A DNA stretch of 64,000 nt from NCBI RefSeq assembly GCF_046254955.1, contig NZ_JBJXRG010000001.1, positions 1,240,001-1,304,000 of the forward strand, read 5' to 3'. Below are positions 26,618 through 34,489 of the stretch, piece by piece. This DNA is from Qipengyuania_C sp046254955 (lineage in GTDB: Bacteria > Pseudomonadota > Alphaproteobacteria > Sphingomonadales > Sphingomonadaceae). The notes below the pieces were generated by a model. That model worked only from the letters and a program-made list of their open reading frames with translations, was not told where the DNA came from and did no database searches. The translations under genes and the position numbers were made by a program. Positions within the stretch are counted from its first letter, which is position 1; every line of letters starts with the position of its first letter.

Positions 26618-27144
26618 TCGGTCGAGTGCTGGCAGCTCTGGTGCTTGTTTGGGCATTCGGCTTCCTGTGGTTCGCCGGGGCGCTCCCCCAGCCCGTCGGG
26701 GAAGTGGAGACCGATGCGGTCGTGGTGCCGACAGGGGGAGCCGGGCGGATTGATCGCGGCCTCGAAGTGCTGCGGGACAAGCAGGCTCCGCAGATGCTGG
26801 TGACCGGGGTCGATCCCGAAGTGACGCCGGATGAATTCGCCGCCGAGTTTAATGTCCCCACGCGCCTGATGCGCTGCTGCGTGACGCTGGGCTATGCCGC
26901 TGTCGACACACGCGGGAATGCTGCCGAAACCACGCTGTGGGTTGTCGACCAGGAAGTTTCCCGCTTGCGCTTGGTGACGACCGATTGGCACATGCGCCGC
27001 GCTGCCGCGGAACTCGAAGCAAGCCTGCCGCCCAGCGTAACCGTTGTGCGTGATGCCGTTCCTTCGGAGCCGACGTTTGGAGCGCTGTTCCTCGAATACA
27101 ACAAGCTGCTGGCCAGCGTGGCGGCACGCCTCTGGCCGGTTTAG
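26614..27144 (+). CDS. YdcF/ElyC-like DUF218 protein
   Basis: A 176-aa protein with one N-terminal membrane helix (VLAALVLVWAFGFLWFAGAL) and a DUF218 domain: DAVVVPTGGAGRIDRGLEVL, then NAAETTLWV and RLVTTDWHMRRA. DUF218 proteins such as ElyC/SanA act in envelope integrity in enterobacteria; the biochemical activity is not settled. The GTG start overlaps the ftsX stop (GTGA) and plsC follows 10 bases after the stop, so co-translation with the division and phospholipid genes is expected. Confidence 0.85.
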   Translation: MIGRVLAALVLVWAFGFLWFAGALPQPVGEVETDAVVVPTGGAGRIDRGLEVLRDKQAPQMLVTGVDPEVTPDEFAAEFNVPTRLMRCCVTLGYAAVDTRGNAAETTLWVVDQEVSRLRLVTTDWHMRRAAAELEASLPPSVTVVRDAVPSEPTFGALFLEYNKLLASVAARLWPV

Positions 27145-27154
27145 GGTTCGACCC

Positions 27155-27835
27155 ATGGCCATCCTTCGCAGCCTAGCCTTCTACATCGCCTTCTACATTG
27201 GCACATTCTACTATGTGACCACTTCGCTGATTGCGGTGATATTCAGCCGCGACGCCTTTCGCTCCCAGGTCCACGGCTGGAGCCGCTGGCATCGCCGCTG
27301 CGTCACCGGCCTGCTCGGCATCGAACTGAAGATGGAAGGCGCGCCACTCGACGAACCGGTTCTATACGCGGTCAAGCATGAAAGCTTCTTCGAGGCGATC
27401 GACACGACCGCGCTGTTCCGGCTGCCTGCGGTGTTCGCCAAGCAGGAGCTGTTCGAGATCCCAGGGTGGGGTAGGACAGCAGCGATATATGGCCTGATCG
27501 CGGTCGAACGCGAAGCAGGCGCGCGCGCCTTGCGGGCGATGATTACCGAGGCGCGCAAGCGCGTGTCGCAGGGCCGCCCGCTGGTGATTTTTCCAGAGGG
27601 AACGCGCGTTGCTGCCGGAACCACTCCCCCGCTACGGGCCGGGTTCGCCGGGCTTTACAAGCTGGTTGGATTGCCGGTGGTGCCGGTCGCGGTGGATAGC
27701 GGCAGGCTCTATCGCCACCTCATCAAGAAGCGCGGCACGATCACCTACAAGTTCGGCGAGCCGATACCGCCCGGCCTCCCGCGCGAAGAGGTCGAGGCTC
27801 GGGTCCACGCTGCGATCAATGCGCTCAATGGGTGA
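27155..27835 (+). CDS. plsC: 1-acyl-sn-glycerol-3-phosphate acyltransferase
   Basis: The enzyme acylates lysophosphatidate to phosphatidate in phospholipid synthesis. The 226-aa protein has an N-terminal membrane helix, motif I KHESFFEAID, motif III FPEGTR and the later VVPVAVDSG. Motif I reads H-x4-E instead of the textbook H-x4-D; similar KHxSFxET forms occur in alphaproteobacterial PlsC, so it is probably active. The last codons (AINALNG, stop) lie in the first copy of a 22-bp direct repeat whose second copy at 28360-28381 would encode the same tail. Confidence 0.9.
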   Translation: MAILRSLAFYIAFYIGTFYYVTTSLIAVIFSRDAFRSQVHGWSRWHRRCVTGLLGIELKMEGAPLDEPVLYAVKHESFFEAIDTTALFRLPAVFAKQELFEIPGWGRTAAIYGLIAVEREAGARALRAMITEARKRVSQGRPLVIFPEGTRVAAGTTPPLRAGFAGLYKLVGLPVVPVAVDSGRLYRHLIKKRGTITYKFGEPIPPGLPREEVEARVHAAINALNG

Positions 27836-27836
27836 G
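27815..27836. repeat. 22-bp direct repeat, left copy (plsC 3' end)
   Basis: It is identical to 28360-28381 except for one base (G at 27832, C at 28377). It covers the last six sense codons of plsC, its stop codon and one base beyond. It is the left boundary of the AT-rich insert. Confidence 0.85.
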
Positions 27837-27922
27837 ACATCACGCGGATATTCGAATTTCGCTTTACCGTGAAAGCCGTCGTCAACGCTTTGAAATGGCG
27901 AAAATGTGTGAAACTCATTGAC

Positions 27923-27957
27923 GATAGAATCTATCTGACAGGTCCTAAAGATAGGAC
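27923..27957. promoter_or_regulatory. Two short dyads upstream of the insert gene
   Basis: GATAG-AAT-CTATC at 27923-27935 and GTCCTA-AAGA-TAGGAC at 27942-27957, both perfect. They lie 30-64 bases before the start of the insert gene. They could be an operator or a small hairpin; the first part overlaps a possible -35 (TTGACG at 27918). Confidence 0.35.
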
Positions 27958-27986
27958 AGTCTACCTAACTATGAGACCCAGATCTG

Positions 27987-28355
27987 ATGATAGTTGAATT
28001 CTTTGACAGCATAGGTGACTTTACTGAAGATCGCCAGGTTTTCTTCGAGAGAAAGCGAATTCGGAGCAACGTTTACTGCATTATATTGATAGAGGACAAA
28101 ATATCTTATCTGGTAAGCTTCAATACGATGCCAATGATCATCGATCACTCAAGTATCGAGAAATTTTTGCAACCTGAATTCCCAGTTGGGTGGCAGATGC
28201 GGATCATCGACGATGCTCCCAATAAACTTATTTATCTCGGCTGGCCGGTTGAGAACATCACGGAGCTCGTGGAATCCATCATGTATTTCGATGACAATTT
28301 GATGGGTCACATCCAAGTTCTTGAGACCGAGTTTTTTCGCGGAACGCAGGGATGA
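27987..28355 (+). CDS. Hypothetical protein carried by the AT-rich insert (122 aa)
   Basis: I do not recognise this protein. It is soluble and acidic, with alternating strands and helices (VYCIILIEDKISYLVSFN, then LVESIMYFDDNLMGH) and no signal peptide. Codon use differs from the neighbours: ATA is used several times in the short stretch near 28080-28105, whereas flanking genes prefer GC-ending codons. No clear ribosome-binding sequence precedes the ATG, and the stop falls five bases before the right direct repeat. Size and setting would fit a stand-alone cargo or immunity-like gene, but no function is assigned. Confidence 0.6.
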   Translation: MIVEFFDSIGDFTEDRQVFFERKRIRSNVYCIILIEDKISYLVSFNTMPMIIDHSSIEKFLQPEFPVGWQMRIIDDAPNKLIYLGWPVENITELVESIMYFDDNLMGHIQVLETEFFRGTQG

Positions 28356-28359
28356 AGCC

Positions 28360-28381
28360 ATCAATGCGCTCAATGGCTGAG
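28360..28381. repeat. 22-bp direct repeat, right copy (MOSC gene start)
   Basis: Right boundary of the insert. In the plsC frame this copy reads AINALNG followed by a stop; in another frame it contains the ATG of the MOSC gene. The original junction was therefore probably plsC overlapping the MOSC gene. Confidence 0.85.
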
Positions 28382-28924
28382 CAGACGGTCACGGTTGTTG
28401 CGGTGGCCCGCGACGGGGCGCACAATTTCTCAAAGGAACTTGTCAGCGAGATCGTTCTGCTCGAAGGCCTTGGCGTCGAAGGTGACGCGCATTGCGGCAA
28501 GACGGTCAAGCATCGCTCCCGCGTCATGGTCGACCCATCCCAGCCCAACCTGCGCCAGGTGCACTTGATCGCTTCGGAACTATTCAACGAGTTGCAAGAA
28601 CACGGCTTCGAGATTGCGCCCGCCGGTCTTGGCGAGAATATCACCACCTCCGGGATCGACTTGATCAACCTCCCTCGAGGCGCCTTCCTCGAGTTCGGGA
28701 ACGAGGCCGAGGTTGAAATCACTGGCCTGCGCAACCCCTGCAAGCAGATCGAAGCCTTCCGCGCCGGTCTGCTCAAGGAGATGGTCGAGCCACGAGCCGA
28801 CGCGCCGCCAATACTCAAGACCGGTGTGATGGCGGTGGTTCGGAAAGGTGGCACGGTAAAGAAGGGTGACGCAATTGATGTCATTCTTCCTCCCAAACCG
28901 CATGAGGCGCTTCAGAGGGTCTAG
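28373..28924 (+). CDS. MOSC domain protein
   Basis: A 183-aa MOSC-fold protein, the domain found at the C-terminus of molybdenum cofactor sulfurases and in stand-alone YiiM-like proteins acting on N-hydroxylated substrates. The fold is marked by GVEGDAHCGKTVKHRSR, NLRQVHLIASELFNEL, GLGENITTSGIDL and the conserved Cys123 in GLRNPCKQIEAF. The ATG at 28373 (MAEQTV) lies inside the right direct repeat; an upstream in-frame ATG at 28352 would add residues from the insert and is less likely. Specific substrate is unknown. Confidence 0.85.
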   Translation: MAEQTVTVVAVARDGAHNFSKELVSEIVLLEGLGVEGDAHCGKTVKHRSRVMVDPSQPNLRQVHLIASELFNELQEHGFEIAPAGLGENITTSGIDLINLPRGAFLEFGNEAEVEITGLRNPCKQIEAFRAGLLKEMVEPRADAPPILKTGVMAVVRKGGTVKKGDAIDVILPPKPHEALQRV

Positions 28925-29080
28925 TGGAGAGCTCGCTTGTCGGGTGCGGTCGGAATGTCTGTCCCGATCCGTACCCAGCAAACTAGCGATCTCCCGCACG
29001 TCAGCAAATCGAACATCCGGCATAAGCAATCGGAAGCCTTGATCGAGCAAGGCATTCCGATCACCCTTCGTGCCGCCTAC

Positions 29081-29476
29081 TCAGAATTCGATAACCTTGG
29101 CCGATCCATTAATCAGGCATGTGGTGAGAGCCCTGCCGCCCTTGGTAATCACTACCCGACCAATTCCCTCGACTAACTCGCCATTGCGACCGCCAAGGCA
29201 TGGTTGGTCGACATTGATTGTCTCTTCCGGAATCTGTTCCGGCGCAACATCGACATGACATGTATAGCGGACGCTACCAGAATTAGTCCCAACGTAACGA
29301 CTATTGCCACCTGTTAAGATTAGGGGTGGCATAAAAGGGCGAAAAAGGAAGATGGCGCAATCTTCGCCAGTGATTACGATTGCAGCGTTCTCGGACTGCG
29401 CTTGTGCCGGCGTGGCTGTAACCAAAGATGCTGCAGCTAGGCCCACGGCCGCGATAGTTGAGGTGAAGATTTTCAT
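29081..29476 (-). CDS. Small exported cysteine-containing hypothetical protein (131 aa)
   Basis: I do not recognise this protein. A clear signal peptide (MKIFTSTIAAVGLAAASLVTA, cleavage near AQAQS) is followed by a roughly 100-residue strand-rich domain with four cysteines (EDCAIF, YTCHVD, QPCLGG, TTCLIN), which could form two disulfides in the periplasm. Composition is somewhat more AT-rich than the surrounding core genes. It stands alone between the MOSC gene and tyrA, with about 155 bases of empty sequence on each side. Confidence 0.65.
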   Translation of the reverse strand: MKIFTSTIAAVGLAAASLVTATPAQAQSENAAIVITGEDCAIFLFRPFMPPLILTGGNSRYVGTNSGSVRYTCHVDVAPEQIPEETINVDQPCLGGRNGELVEGIGRVVITKGGRALTTCLINGSAKVIEF

Positions 29477-29638
29477 TTGAGTCCCCTGTCTAAGACGCGA
29501 AACTACGTCCAGTCAGCGACCCAAATTGCGACTCTGTTCTTGTTGTGAGACTATCCTGAGCGGAGAAAGCGAAGGTGTCAATCAATCAGCGGAAATGGTC
29601 AGGCGGGTGTGCCCTCCTCCCGCACCATTAGCGGAAGG

Positions 29639-30550
29639 TTACCCTTCATGATCCGAGCGGCCAAAGTCGGGACGCGCGTCGTCCTGGCCCATCTCGATAA
29701 TGCCGCGCCGGATCGCGCGGGTTTTCGAGAATAGCTCGAACAGCGCATCACCGTCATCGCGGCGGATCGCACGCTGGAGCCGCGTCAGGTCCTCGCTGAA
29801 CACTTGCAGCATTTCGAGCACCGCATCCTTGTTGCTCAGGAACACATCTCGCCACATGGTCGGGTCGCTCGCAGCGATGCGGGTGAAATCACGGAAACCG
29901 CCGGCGGAGTATTTGATGACTTCGCCGCGCGTGACGTCCTCAAGGTCGGACGCAGTGCCGACGATCGTATAGGCAATCAGGTGAGGCAGATGGCTGGTGA
30001 CGGCTAGCACCAGGTCGTGATGCTCGGCGCTCATGATCTCGACTTCGGCACCGAGCGCTTCCCACAAGGTGCGCAATGCGGCGACGGCCTCCTCCGGTAC
30101 ATCGTCCGGCGGCGTCAGGATGCACCAGCGGTGTTGGAACAACGAGGCAAAGCCCGCATCCGGCCCGCTCTGTTCGGTCCCGGCAACCGGATGGGCGGGT
30201 ATCACAATATGTTCGGGAAGGGCTGCGGAAATGGCCGCATGGATCGAAGCCTTGCTCGAGCCAACGTCGCTCACGATCGCTTGCCGCGGCAGCGCATCTG
30301 CGATCTCGGTCGCGACAGCGCCCATCGCACCGACGGGCACACACATCACCACCAGGTCGGCTTCGGCGACCGCTCCGCTCGCGCTTTCGCAGATCGTGCC
30401 GGCAAGTCCGCGCTCTGCGGCGCGGCGCCGCGTCTCGGGATCGGAATCATAGCCGGTGGTTACGATATCCGGGCAATATTCCTTGAGCGCCAGGCCCAGG
30501 GAGCCGCCCAGCAGGCCGAGCCCGACAATGGCGACGCGTTTGATAGTCAT
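29639..30550 (-). CDS. tyrA: Prephenate/arogenate dehydrogenase
   Basis: This enzyme makes the tyrosine precursor by NAD(P)+-dependent oxidative decarboxylation of prephenate or arogenate. The 303-aa protein starts with a Rossmann fold (VGLGLLGGSLG), continues with VSDVGSSK and HPVAGTEQSG, the substrate-site signature of TyrA, and AVTSHLPHLIAY in the dimerisation half. No fused chorismate mutase or ACT domain is present. The start overlaps the hisC stop by four bases (ATGA), giving the hisC-tyrA pair common in alphaproteobacteria. Confidence 0.93.
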   Translation of the reverse strand: MTIKRVAIVGLGLLGGSLGLALKEYCPDIVTTGYDSDPETRRRAAERGLAGTICESASGAVAEADLVVMCVPVGAMGAVATEIADALPRQAIVSDVGSSKASIHAAISAALPEHIVIPAHPVAGTEQSGPDAGFASLFQHRWCILTPPDDVPEEAVAALRTLWEALGAEVEIMSAEHHDLVLAVTSHLPHLIAYTIVGTASDLEDVTRGEVIKYSAGGFRDFTRIAASDPTMWRDVFLSNKDAVLEMLQVFSEDLTRLQRAIRRDDGDALFELFSKTRAIRRGIIEMGQDDARPDFGRSDHEG

Positions 30551-31665
30551 CCGGCCTGCTCCGCCATCGCCCGAAGAGTGTTCGTGATCTCATCCATCTG
30601 TTTGGGCGTTCCGATGGTGATCCTCAATGCTTGCGGTAGCCCCTGACCGGCAAGAGCGCGCACGGCGTAGCCCGCATCGGCAAATCCGGCCAGCGCCGCC
30701 TCGGCTCCCAGCGCGCCTTCGAACAGCACCAGCAGGAAATTGGCCTTGCTGGGGATGGCCCTGAGGCCGTGATTGCCCAGCGCCTCCACCTCGGAAGTGA
30801 GCTTGTCCAGCCCTTCGGAATTGGCCGCGCGCGATTGCTCGACGAAAGCCTGGTCGCCCAATGCTGCGAGCGCGCCTGCTTGCCCGGACGATGTCACATT
30901 GAACGGCCCGCGAATTCGGTTCAGCGCATCGATCAGGTGCGGCGCGCCCGTCGCCCAGCCGATCCGCTCGCCCGCCATGCCATAGATCTTGGAAAACGTG
31001 CGAGTGACGAGCACATTCTCGTGGCTTGCGGCAAGCTCCATCCCGCCGTCGTCTTCATGCGGCTTGAGATACTCGGCATAAGCTTGGTCGGCCACGAGCA
31101 GCACGTCCTTGGGCAATCCGGCATGCAACCGCGCCAGTTCCCCGCGCGGCATGAATGTACCCGTCGGGTTGTTGGGATTGGCAAGGAAGAGCACGCGCGT
31201 GCGCTCGGTCACCGCCGCCAGCAGCGCATCGACATCGCTGGCGTAGTCCTTGTCCGGGGCTTCGACGGGTGTCGCGCCGCAGCGCCGCGCCGCTATGTCG
31301 TACACCGTGAAGCTGTAGCGCGAGAACAGCACTTCGTCGCCCGGACCGGCAAAGGCCTGCGCGGCAAGGTTGAGCAGCTCGTCCGATCCCGTGCCGCAGA
31401 CGACCCGCGCAGGGTCGATCCCGTGCATTTCGCCCAGTGCCTGGCGCAATGTGGCCGATTGCGGATCGGGGTAGCGTGAAGGTGCCCCGGCTTCCTTGCG
31501 CATCGCCTCCAGCGCCGCTTCGCTTGTTCCCAGCGGGTTCTCGTTGGCAGACAATTTGACCAGCACGCGGCCATCGTCCGCCTTGGCCTTGCCGGGCACA
31601 TAGGCATGAATGCCCTCGATCCAGGGCTTGATGACGGGCCGCACTTGCATAACGGCGGCGCGCAT
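30547..31665 (-). CDS. hisC: Histidinol-phosphate / aromatic aminotransferase
   Basis: A PLP-dependent class I/II aminotransferase of 372 aa. The PLP lysine is in RTFSKIYGMAGERIGW, with LSANENPLG at the N-terminus and FLANPNNPTG for cofactor contact. Because it is translationally coupled to tyrA, it may also transaminate prephenate or aromatic keto acids; that dual role is known for HisC-type enzymes and is inferred here. An alternative ATG lies five codons in (31650). Divergent from metX. Confidence 0.9.
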   Translation of the reverse strand: MRAAVMQVRPVIKPWIEGIHAYVPGKAKADDGRVLVKLSANENPLGTSEAALEAMRKEAGAPSRYPDPQSATLRQALGEMHGIDPARVVCGTGSDELLNLAAQAFAGPGDEVLFSRYSFTVYDIAARRCGATPVEAPDKDYASDVDALLAAVTERTRVLFLANPNNPTGTFMPRGELARLHAGLPKDVLLVADQAYAEYLKPHEDDGGMELAASHENVLVTRTFSKIYGMAGERIGWATGAPHLIDALNRIRGPFNVTSSGQAGALAALGDQAFVEQSRAANSEGLDKLTSEVEALGNHGLRAIPSKANFLLVLFEGALGAEAALAGFADAGYAVRALAGQGLPQALRITIGTPKQMDEITNTLRAMAEQAG

Positions 31666-31763
31666 AGCGGCTTTACCGCGCCTTGGACAGTATGATTGGC
31701 ACAGCCGATTGGCGGCAGGGCAGATTGACAGTGCCCCTCCGCTCGCTCAATCAGCCGCCGACA

Positions 31764-32879
31764 ATGAACAGCGCGTCTCCCTCGAACAGCCTCGTGCTGC
31801 CGCAGCCGCTGCCGCTCGACAGCGGGGCCGTGCTCGATCGGGTCGAGATTGCCTACGAAACCTATGGCGAGCTGGCCGAGGATCGCTCGAACGTGATCCT
31901 TATGTGCCATGCGCTGACAATGGATCAATATGTCGCCAGCCCGCACCCGATCACCGGCAAGCCCGGTTGGTGGGAGCAGTCGGTTGGCCCGGGCAAGGTC
32001 GTCGATACCGACAAGTTCCATGTGATCTGCGCGAATGTGATCGGCAGCTGCATGGGCTCGACCGGCCCGGCCAGCGAGGGACCCGATGGCAAGCCTTGGG
32101 GTATGCAATTCCCGGTCATCACCATTCGCGACATGGTGCGCGCGCAAGTCGCGATGCTCGATGCGATGGGGATCGAGAAGCTCTATTGCGTGATTGGCGG
32201 GTCGATGGGCGGGATGCAGGCGCTGAGCCTTGCGGCCAACTTCCCCGAGCGGACCGAGCGGGTGCTGGCGATCGCTACGACGGCGCGGCATTCGGCGCAG
32301 AATATCGCTTTCCACGAAGTGGGACGGCAAGCGATCATGGCCGATCCCAACTGGCGCGGCGGCGACTACTATGCCGATGGCGAAGCGCCGGTCGCCGGCC
32401 TTTCGGTGGCGCGGATGGCGGCGCATATTACCTATCTCTCCGAAGAAGGCCTGACCGAGAAGTTCGGTCGCCGCTTCCAGCAGGCACCCGATGGCACGCC
32501 GGGTGCAAAGAGCTATGGCTTCGAAGCCGATTTCGAGATCGAAAGCTATTTGCGTTACCAGGGGAGCGGTTTCACCCAGCGCTTCGATGCCAACAGTTAT
32601 CTCTATATCACCCGCGCGATGGATTATTTCGATCTCGCCGAAGAACACGGCGGCACGCTTGCCGGCGCCTTTGCTCAAAGCAAGGCGCGCTTCTGCGTGA
32701 TCAGTTTCGATACCGACTGGCTCTATCCCACGGCCGAAAGCCGCCACATTGTCCACGCGCTCAATGCAGCGGGGGCAGCGGTCAGTTTTGTCGAACTTTC
32801 CGCGCCATACGGCCATGACAGTTTCTTGCTTGATGTGCCCGCGCTCGACCGGGTCATGAAGGGCTTCCTCGATGGCTGA
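31764..32879 (+). CDS. metX: Homoserine O-acyltransferase MetX
   Basis: An alpha/beta-hydrolase-fold enzyme activating homoserine for methionine synthesis. The 371-aa protein shows the MetX signatures NVILMCHALTMDQY, the nucleophile elbow GGSMGGMQAL, the acid in FDTDWLYPT and the histidine in YGHDSFL. The ATG at 31764 is used; the frame opens 81 bases earlier into the hisC promoter region, and that extension carries no similarity. Acetyl- versus succinyl-CoA specificity cannot be read with confidence. It overlaps metW by eight bases. No SAM-II riboswitch is recognisable upstream. Confidence 0.92.
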   Translation: MNSASPSNSLVLPQPLPLDSGAVLDRVEIAYETYGELAEDRSNVILMCHALTMDQYVASPHPITGKPGWWEQSVGPGKVVDTDKFHVICANVIGSCMGSTGPASEGPDGKPWGMQFPVITIRDMVRAQVAMLDAMGIEKLYCVIGGSMGGMQALSLAANFPERTERVLAIATTARHSAQNIAFHEVGRQAIMADPNWRGGDYYADGEAPVAGLSVARMAAHITYLSEEGLTEKFGRRFQQAPDGTPGAKSYGFEADFEIESYLRYQGSGFTQRFDANSYLYITRAMDYFDLAEEHGGTLAGAFAQSKARFCVISFDTDWLYPTAESRHIVHALNAAGAAVSFVELSAPYGHDSFLLDVPALDRVMKGFLDG

Positions 32880-33474
32880 GCGCGCGAGCAATCTGCGCCC
32901 CGACCTCGAGGCGATCCTCAAACGGATCGAGCCGGGCTCACGCGCGCTCGATGTGGGCTGCGGCGATGGCGCACTGCTGGCTGCGCTGGTCGAGGAAAAG
33001 CGGGTCGATGCGCGCGGGATCGAGATCGATGCCGAACTGGTCGAACGCTGCGTTGCGCGCGGCTTGTCGGTGGTCCAGGGCGATGCCGATTGCGACCTCA
33101 CATTCTATCCCGATGGCGCATTCGACTATGCCATCCTTAGCCAGACCTTGCAGACTGCCACCCGCCCCGATCACATGCTGGACGAATTGCTGCGGGTGGG
33201 CCGCCGCGCCTTCATCAGCTTCCCCAATTTCGCCTATTGGCGCATGCGCCGGGCGCTGCTTGTCGGTGGGCGTATGCCCGTGACGCGTCACCTGCCGGTG
33301 AGCTGGTATGAGACGCAGAACATCCACCATGTGACAGTGCGCGATTTCGAGGAACTGGCTGCGCAGCTCGGCATTTCAATCGACCGCAAATGGTTCTTCA
33401 CGCGCGAGCGGCCGCTTACAGGGCCGGGAGCCAATTGGCGCGCCGAGTATGCGCTATTTGAAGTCTCAAAATAG
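32872..33474 (+). CDS. metW: Methionine biosynthesis protein MetW
   Basis: A class I methyltransferase-fold partner of MetX, needed in several proteobacteria for full homoserine acyltransferase function. In 200 aa: ALDVGCGDGALL (SAM-site motif), FDYAILSQTLQ, the MetW signature SFPNFAYWRMR and LPVSWYETQNIHH. The ATG lies eight bases inside the end of metX, so translation is coupled. Confidence 0.93.
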   Translation: MAERASNLRPDLEAILKRIEPGSRALDVGCGDGALLAALVEEKRVDARGIEIDAELVERCVARGLSVVQGDADCDLTFYPDGAFDYAILSQTLQTATRPDHMLDELLRVGRRAFISFPNFAYWRMRRALLVGGRMPVTRHLPVSWYETQNIHHVTVRDFEELAAQLGISIDRKWFFTRERPLTGPGANWRAEYALFEVSK

Positions 33475-33530
33475 GATGGCTGGGCGCCTGTGAGGGATTC
33501 ATTCAGCTTTGCCGGGATAAGCGTTACGAC

Positions 33531-33881
33531 ATGATCAATCCGACATTCTTCTTCGCTGCAATCTTTCTGGCCCAGTCTGCGCCGGCCGCGCCGCAGCTTT
33601 CGCTCGAGCAGCAGGCGGCGTTGCGCTGTTCGGCCGCTTTCGCGCTGGTCTCGCATGGGCAGGAAATCGGCAACGCTGATGCAATGCAGTTCCCGAAGCT
33701 TGAGGAACGCGGGCGCGAGTTCATGGTGCAGAGCATGGCGAAGCTGATGGACGAAACGGGTCTCGATCGCGACTCGGTCGCCGCATTGCTATCCGCCGAA
33801 GCGCAGAGCCTGTTTGATGATGGCCGCATCGTCGAAACCATGCCGGCCTGCCTCGCATTGCTCGACGCGAGCGGAATCTAG
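33531..33881 (+). CDS. Small exported hypothetical protein (116 aa)
   Basis: I do not recognise the family. A short signal peptide (MINPTFFFAAIFLAQSAPAA) is followed by a helical domain with two Cys (LRCSAAFAL and MPACLALL) that could form a disulfide. The arrangement of an N-terminal Cys in an amphipathic helix and a closing Cys near the C-terminus recurs in short periplasmic alphaproteobacterial proteins of unknown role. It lies between metW and another exported protein, same strand. Confidence 0.65.
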   Translation: MINPTFFFAAIFLAQSAPAAPQLSLEQQAALRCSAAFALVSHGQEIGNADAMQFPKLEERGREFMVQSMAKLMDETGLDRDSVAALLSAEAQSLFDDGRIVETMPACLALLDASGI

Positions 33882-33952
33882 CCGTTCACGATCGGGTCAG
33901 CGGAGATCCGCTAGCCACAGTCGCACGATTCGATTGTTCGAAAGGGTTCGCT

Positions 33953-34414
33953 ATGCGCCATTCTGTCTCCATTCTTGCGGCTATTGCCATGCTGGCGCCT
34001 GTGCCTGCCTTGGCGCAGATAGAAACGGTCGATCCGGACCTTGCGGCAGCGGCCGAGCCGGTCATCGATAGCGAGTCGATCGATCGGCTCGGCGATCCCG
34101 AAACCCAGCAGCAACTGGCAACGACAATTGCGACCTTGAGCGAAATCCTGCTCGACCTGCCCTTGGCTCCGCTTGCCAATGCGGTCGCAGATGCAGGTAT
34201 CGATCTGGCTGAGGAAGTCCCCGAAGATACAACTTTGCGCCAACTTGCTCCCGAGGCCGAGCAGGTGCCAGATCAAATCGCCGAGAATCTTCCGCGCGCC
34301 ATGACTGCCATGGCATCCATGGCGCAGGGGATCGAAGCGATGATGCCCGCGCTGCGCGACATGGCAGAGCGGATGAAAGACGCCTTGCCGCGCGATATCG
34401 CTCCTGAGAGCTGA
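33953..34414 (+). CDS. Exported hypothetical protein (153 aa)
   Basis: I do not recognise the family. Signal peptide MRHSVSILAAIAMLAPVPALA, then a helical, acidic domain with LATTIATLSEILLDLPLAPL and a C-terminal amphipathic, Met-rich helix (AMTAMASMAQGIEAMMPALRDMAERM). No cysteine remains after cleavage, and no membrane helix is seen. It lies on the same strand as the preceding exported gene and fzlA, separated by about 70 bases on each side. Confidence 0.68.
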   Translation: MRHSVSILAAIAMLAPVPALAQIETVDPDLAAAAEPVIDSESIDRLGDPETQQQLATTIATLSEILLDLPLAPLANAVADAGIDLAEEVPEDTTLRQLAPEAEQVPDQIAENLPRAMTAMASMAQGIEAMMPALRDMAERMKDALPRDIAPES

Positions 34415-34489
34415 TTTTGCGACGAAAATTGCGCGCTCGGCCTCCTGTTATATAGACGCGCGCGGCGGCTTGAGGCATGAGAACCGGTC

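Larger units (their letters stand above)
27837..28359. mobile_element. AT-rich inserted segment of about 0.5 kb, no transposase
   Basis: This segment is AT-rich compared with the flanks: hand counts of two 60-base rows gave 27/60 (28021-28080) and 19/60 (28081-28140) G+C. It is bounded by 22-bp direct repeats that each encode the plsC tail and stop. It carries one gene of unknown function and no recognisable recombinase. Its status as an insertion is inferred from composition plus repeats. Confidence 0.65.

Noticed and set aside
25975..27162. A 395-codon minus-strand frame opposite ftsX and the DUF218 gene
   Set aside because: It is antisense to genes with clear motifs and four-base overlaps, its amino-acid composition is atypical, and no start signal is seen.
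28937..29176. A 79-codon plus-strand frame after the MOSC gene
   Set aside because: It runs into the exported hypothetical gene on the other strand, has no domain and has a poor start context.
31666..31763. Possible SAM-II riboswitch ahead of metX
   Set aside because: The family is frequent upstream of methionine genes in alphaproteobacteria, but I found no matching conserved core or pseudoknot pairing here.
31293..33101. A 602-codon open frame on the minus strand opposite metX and metW
   Set aside because: It is antisense to two well-supported genes with intact family motifs and has no recognisable domain. Long antisense frames are expected in GC-rich coding DNA.
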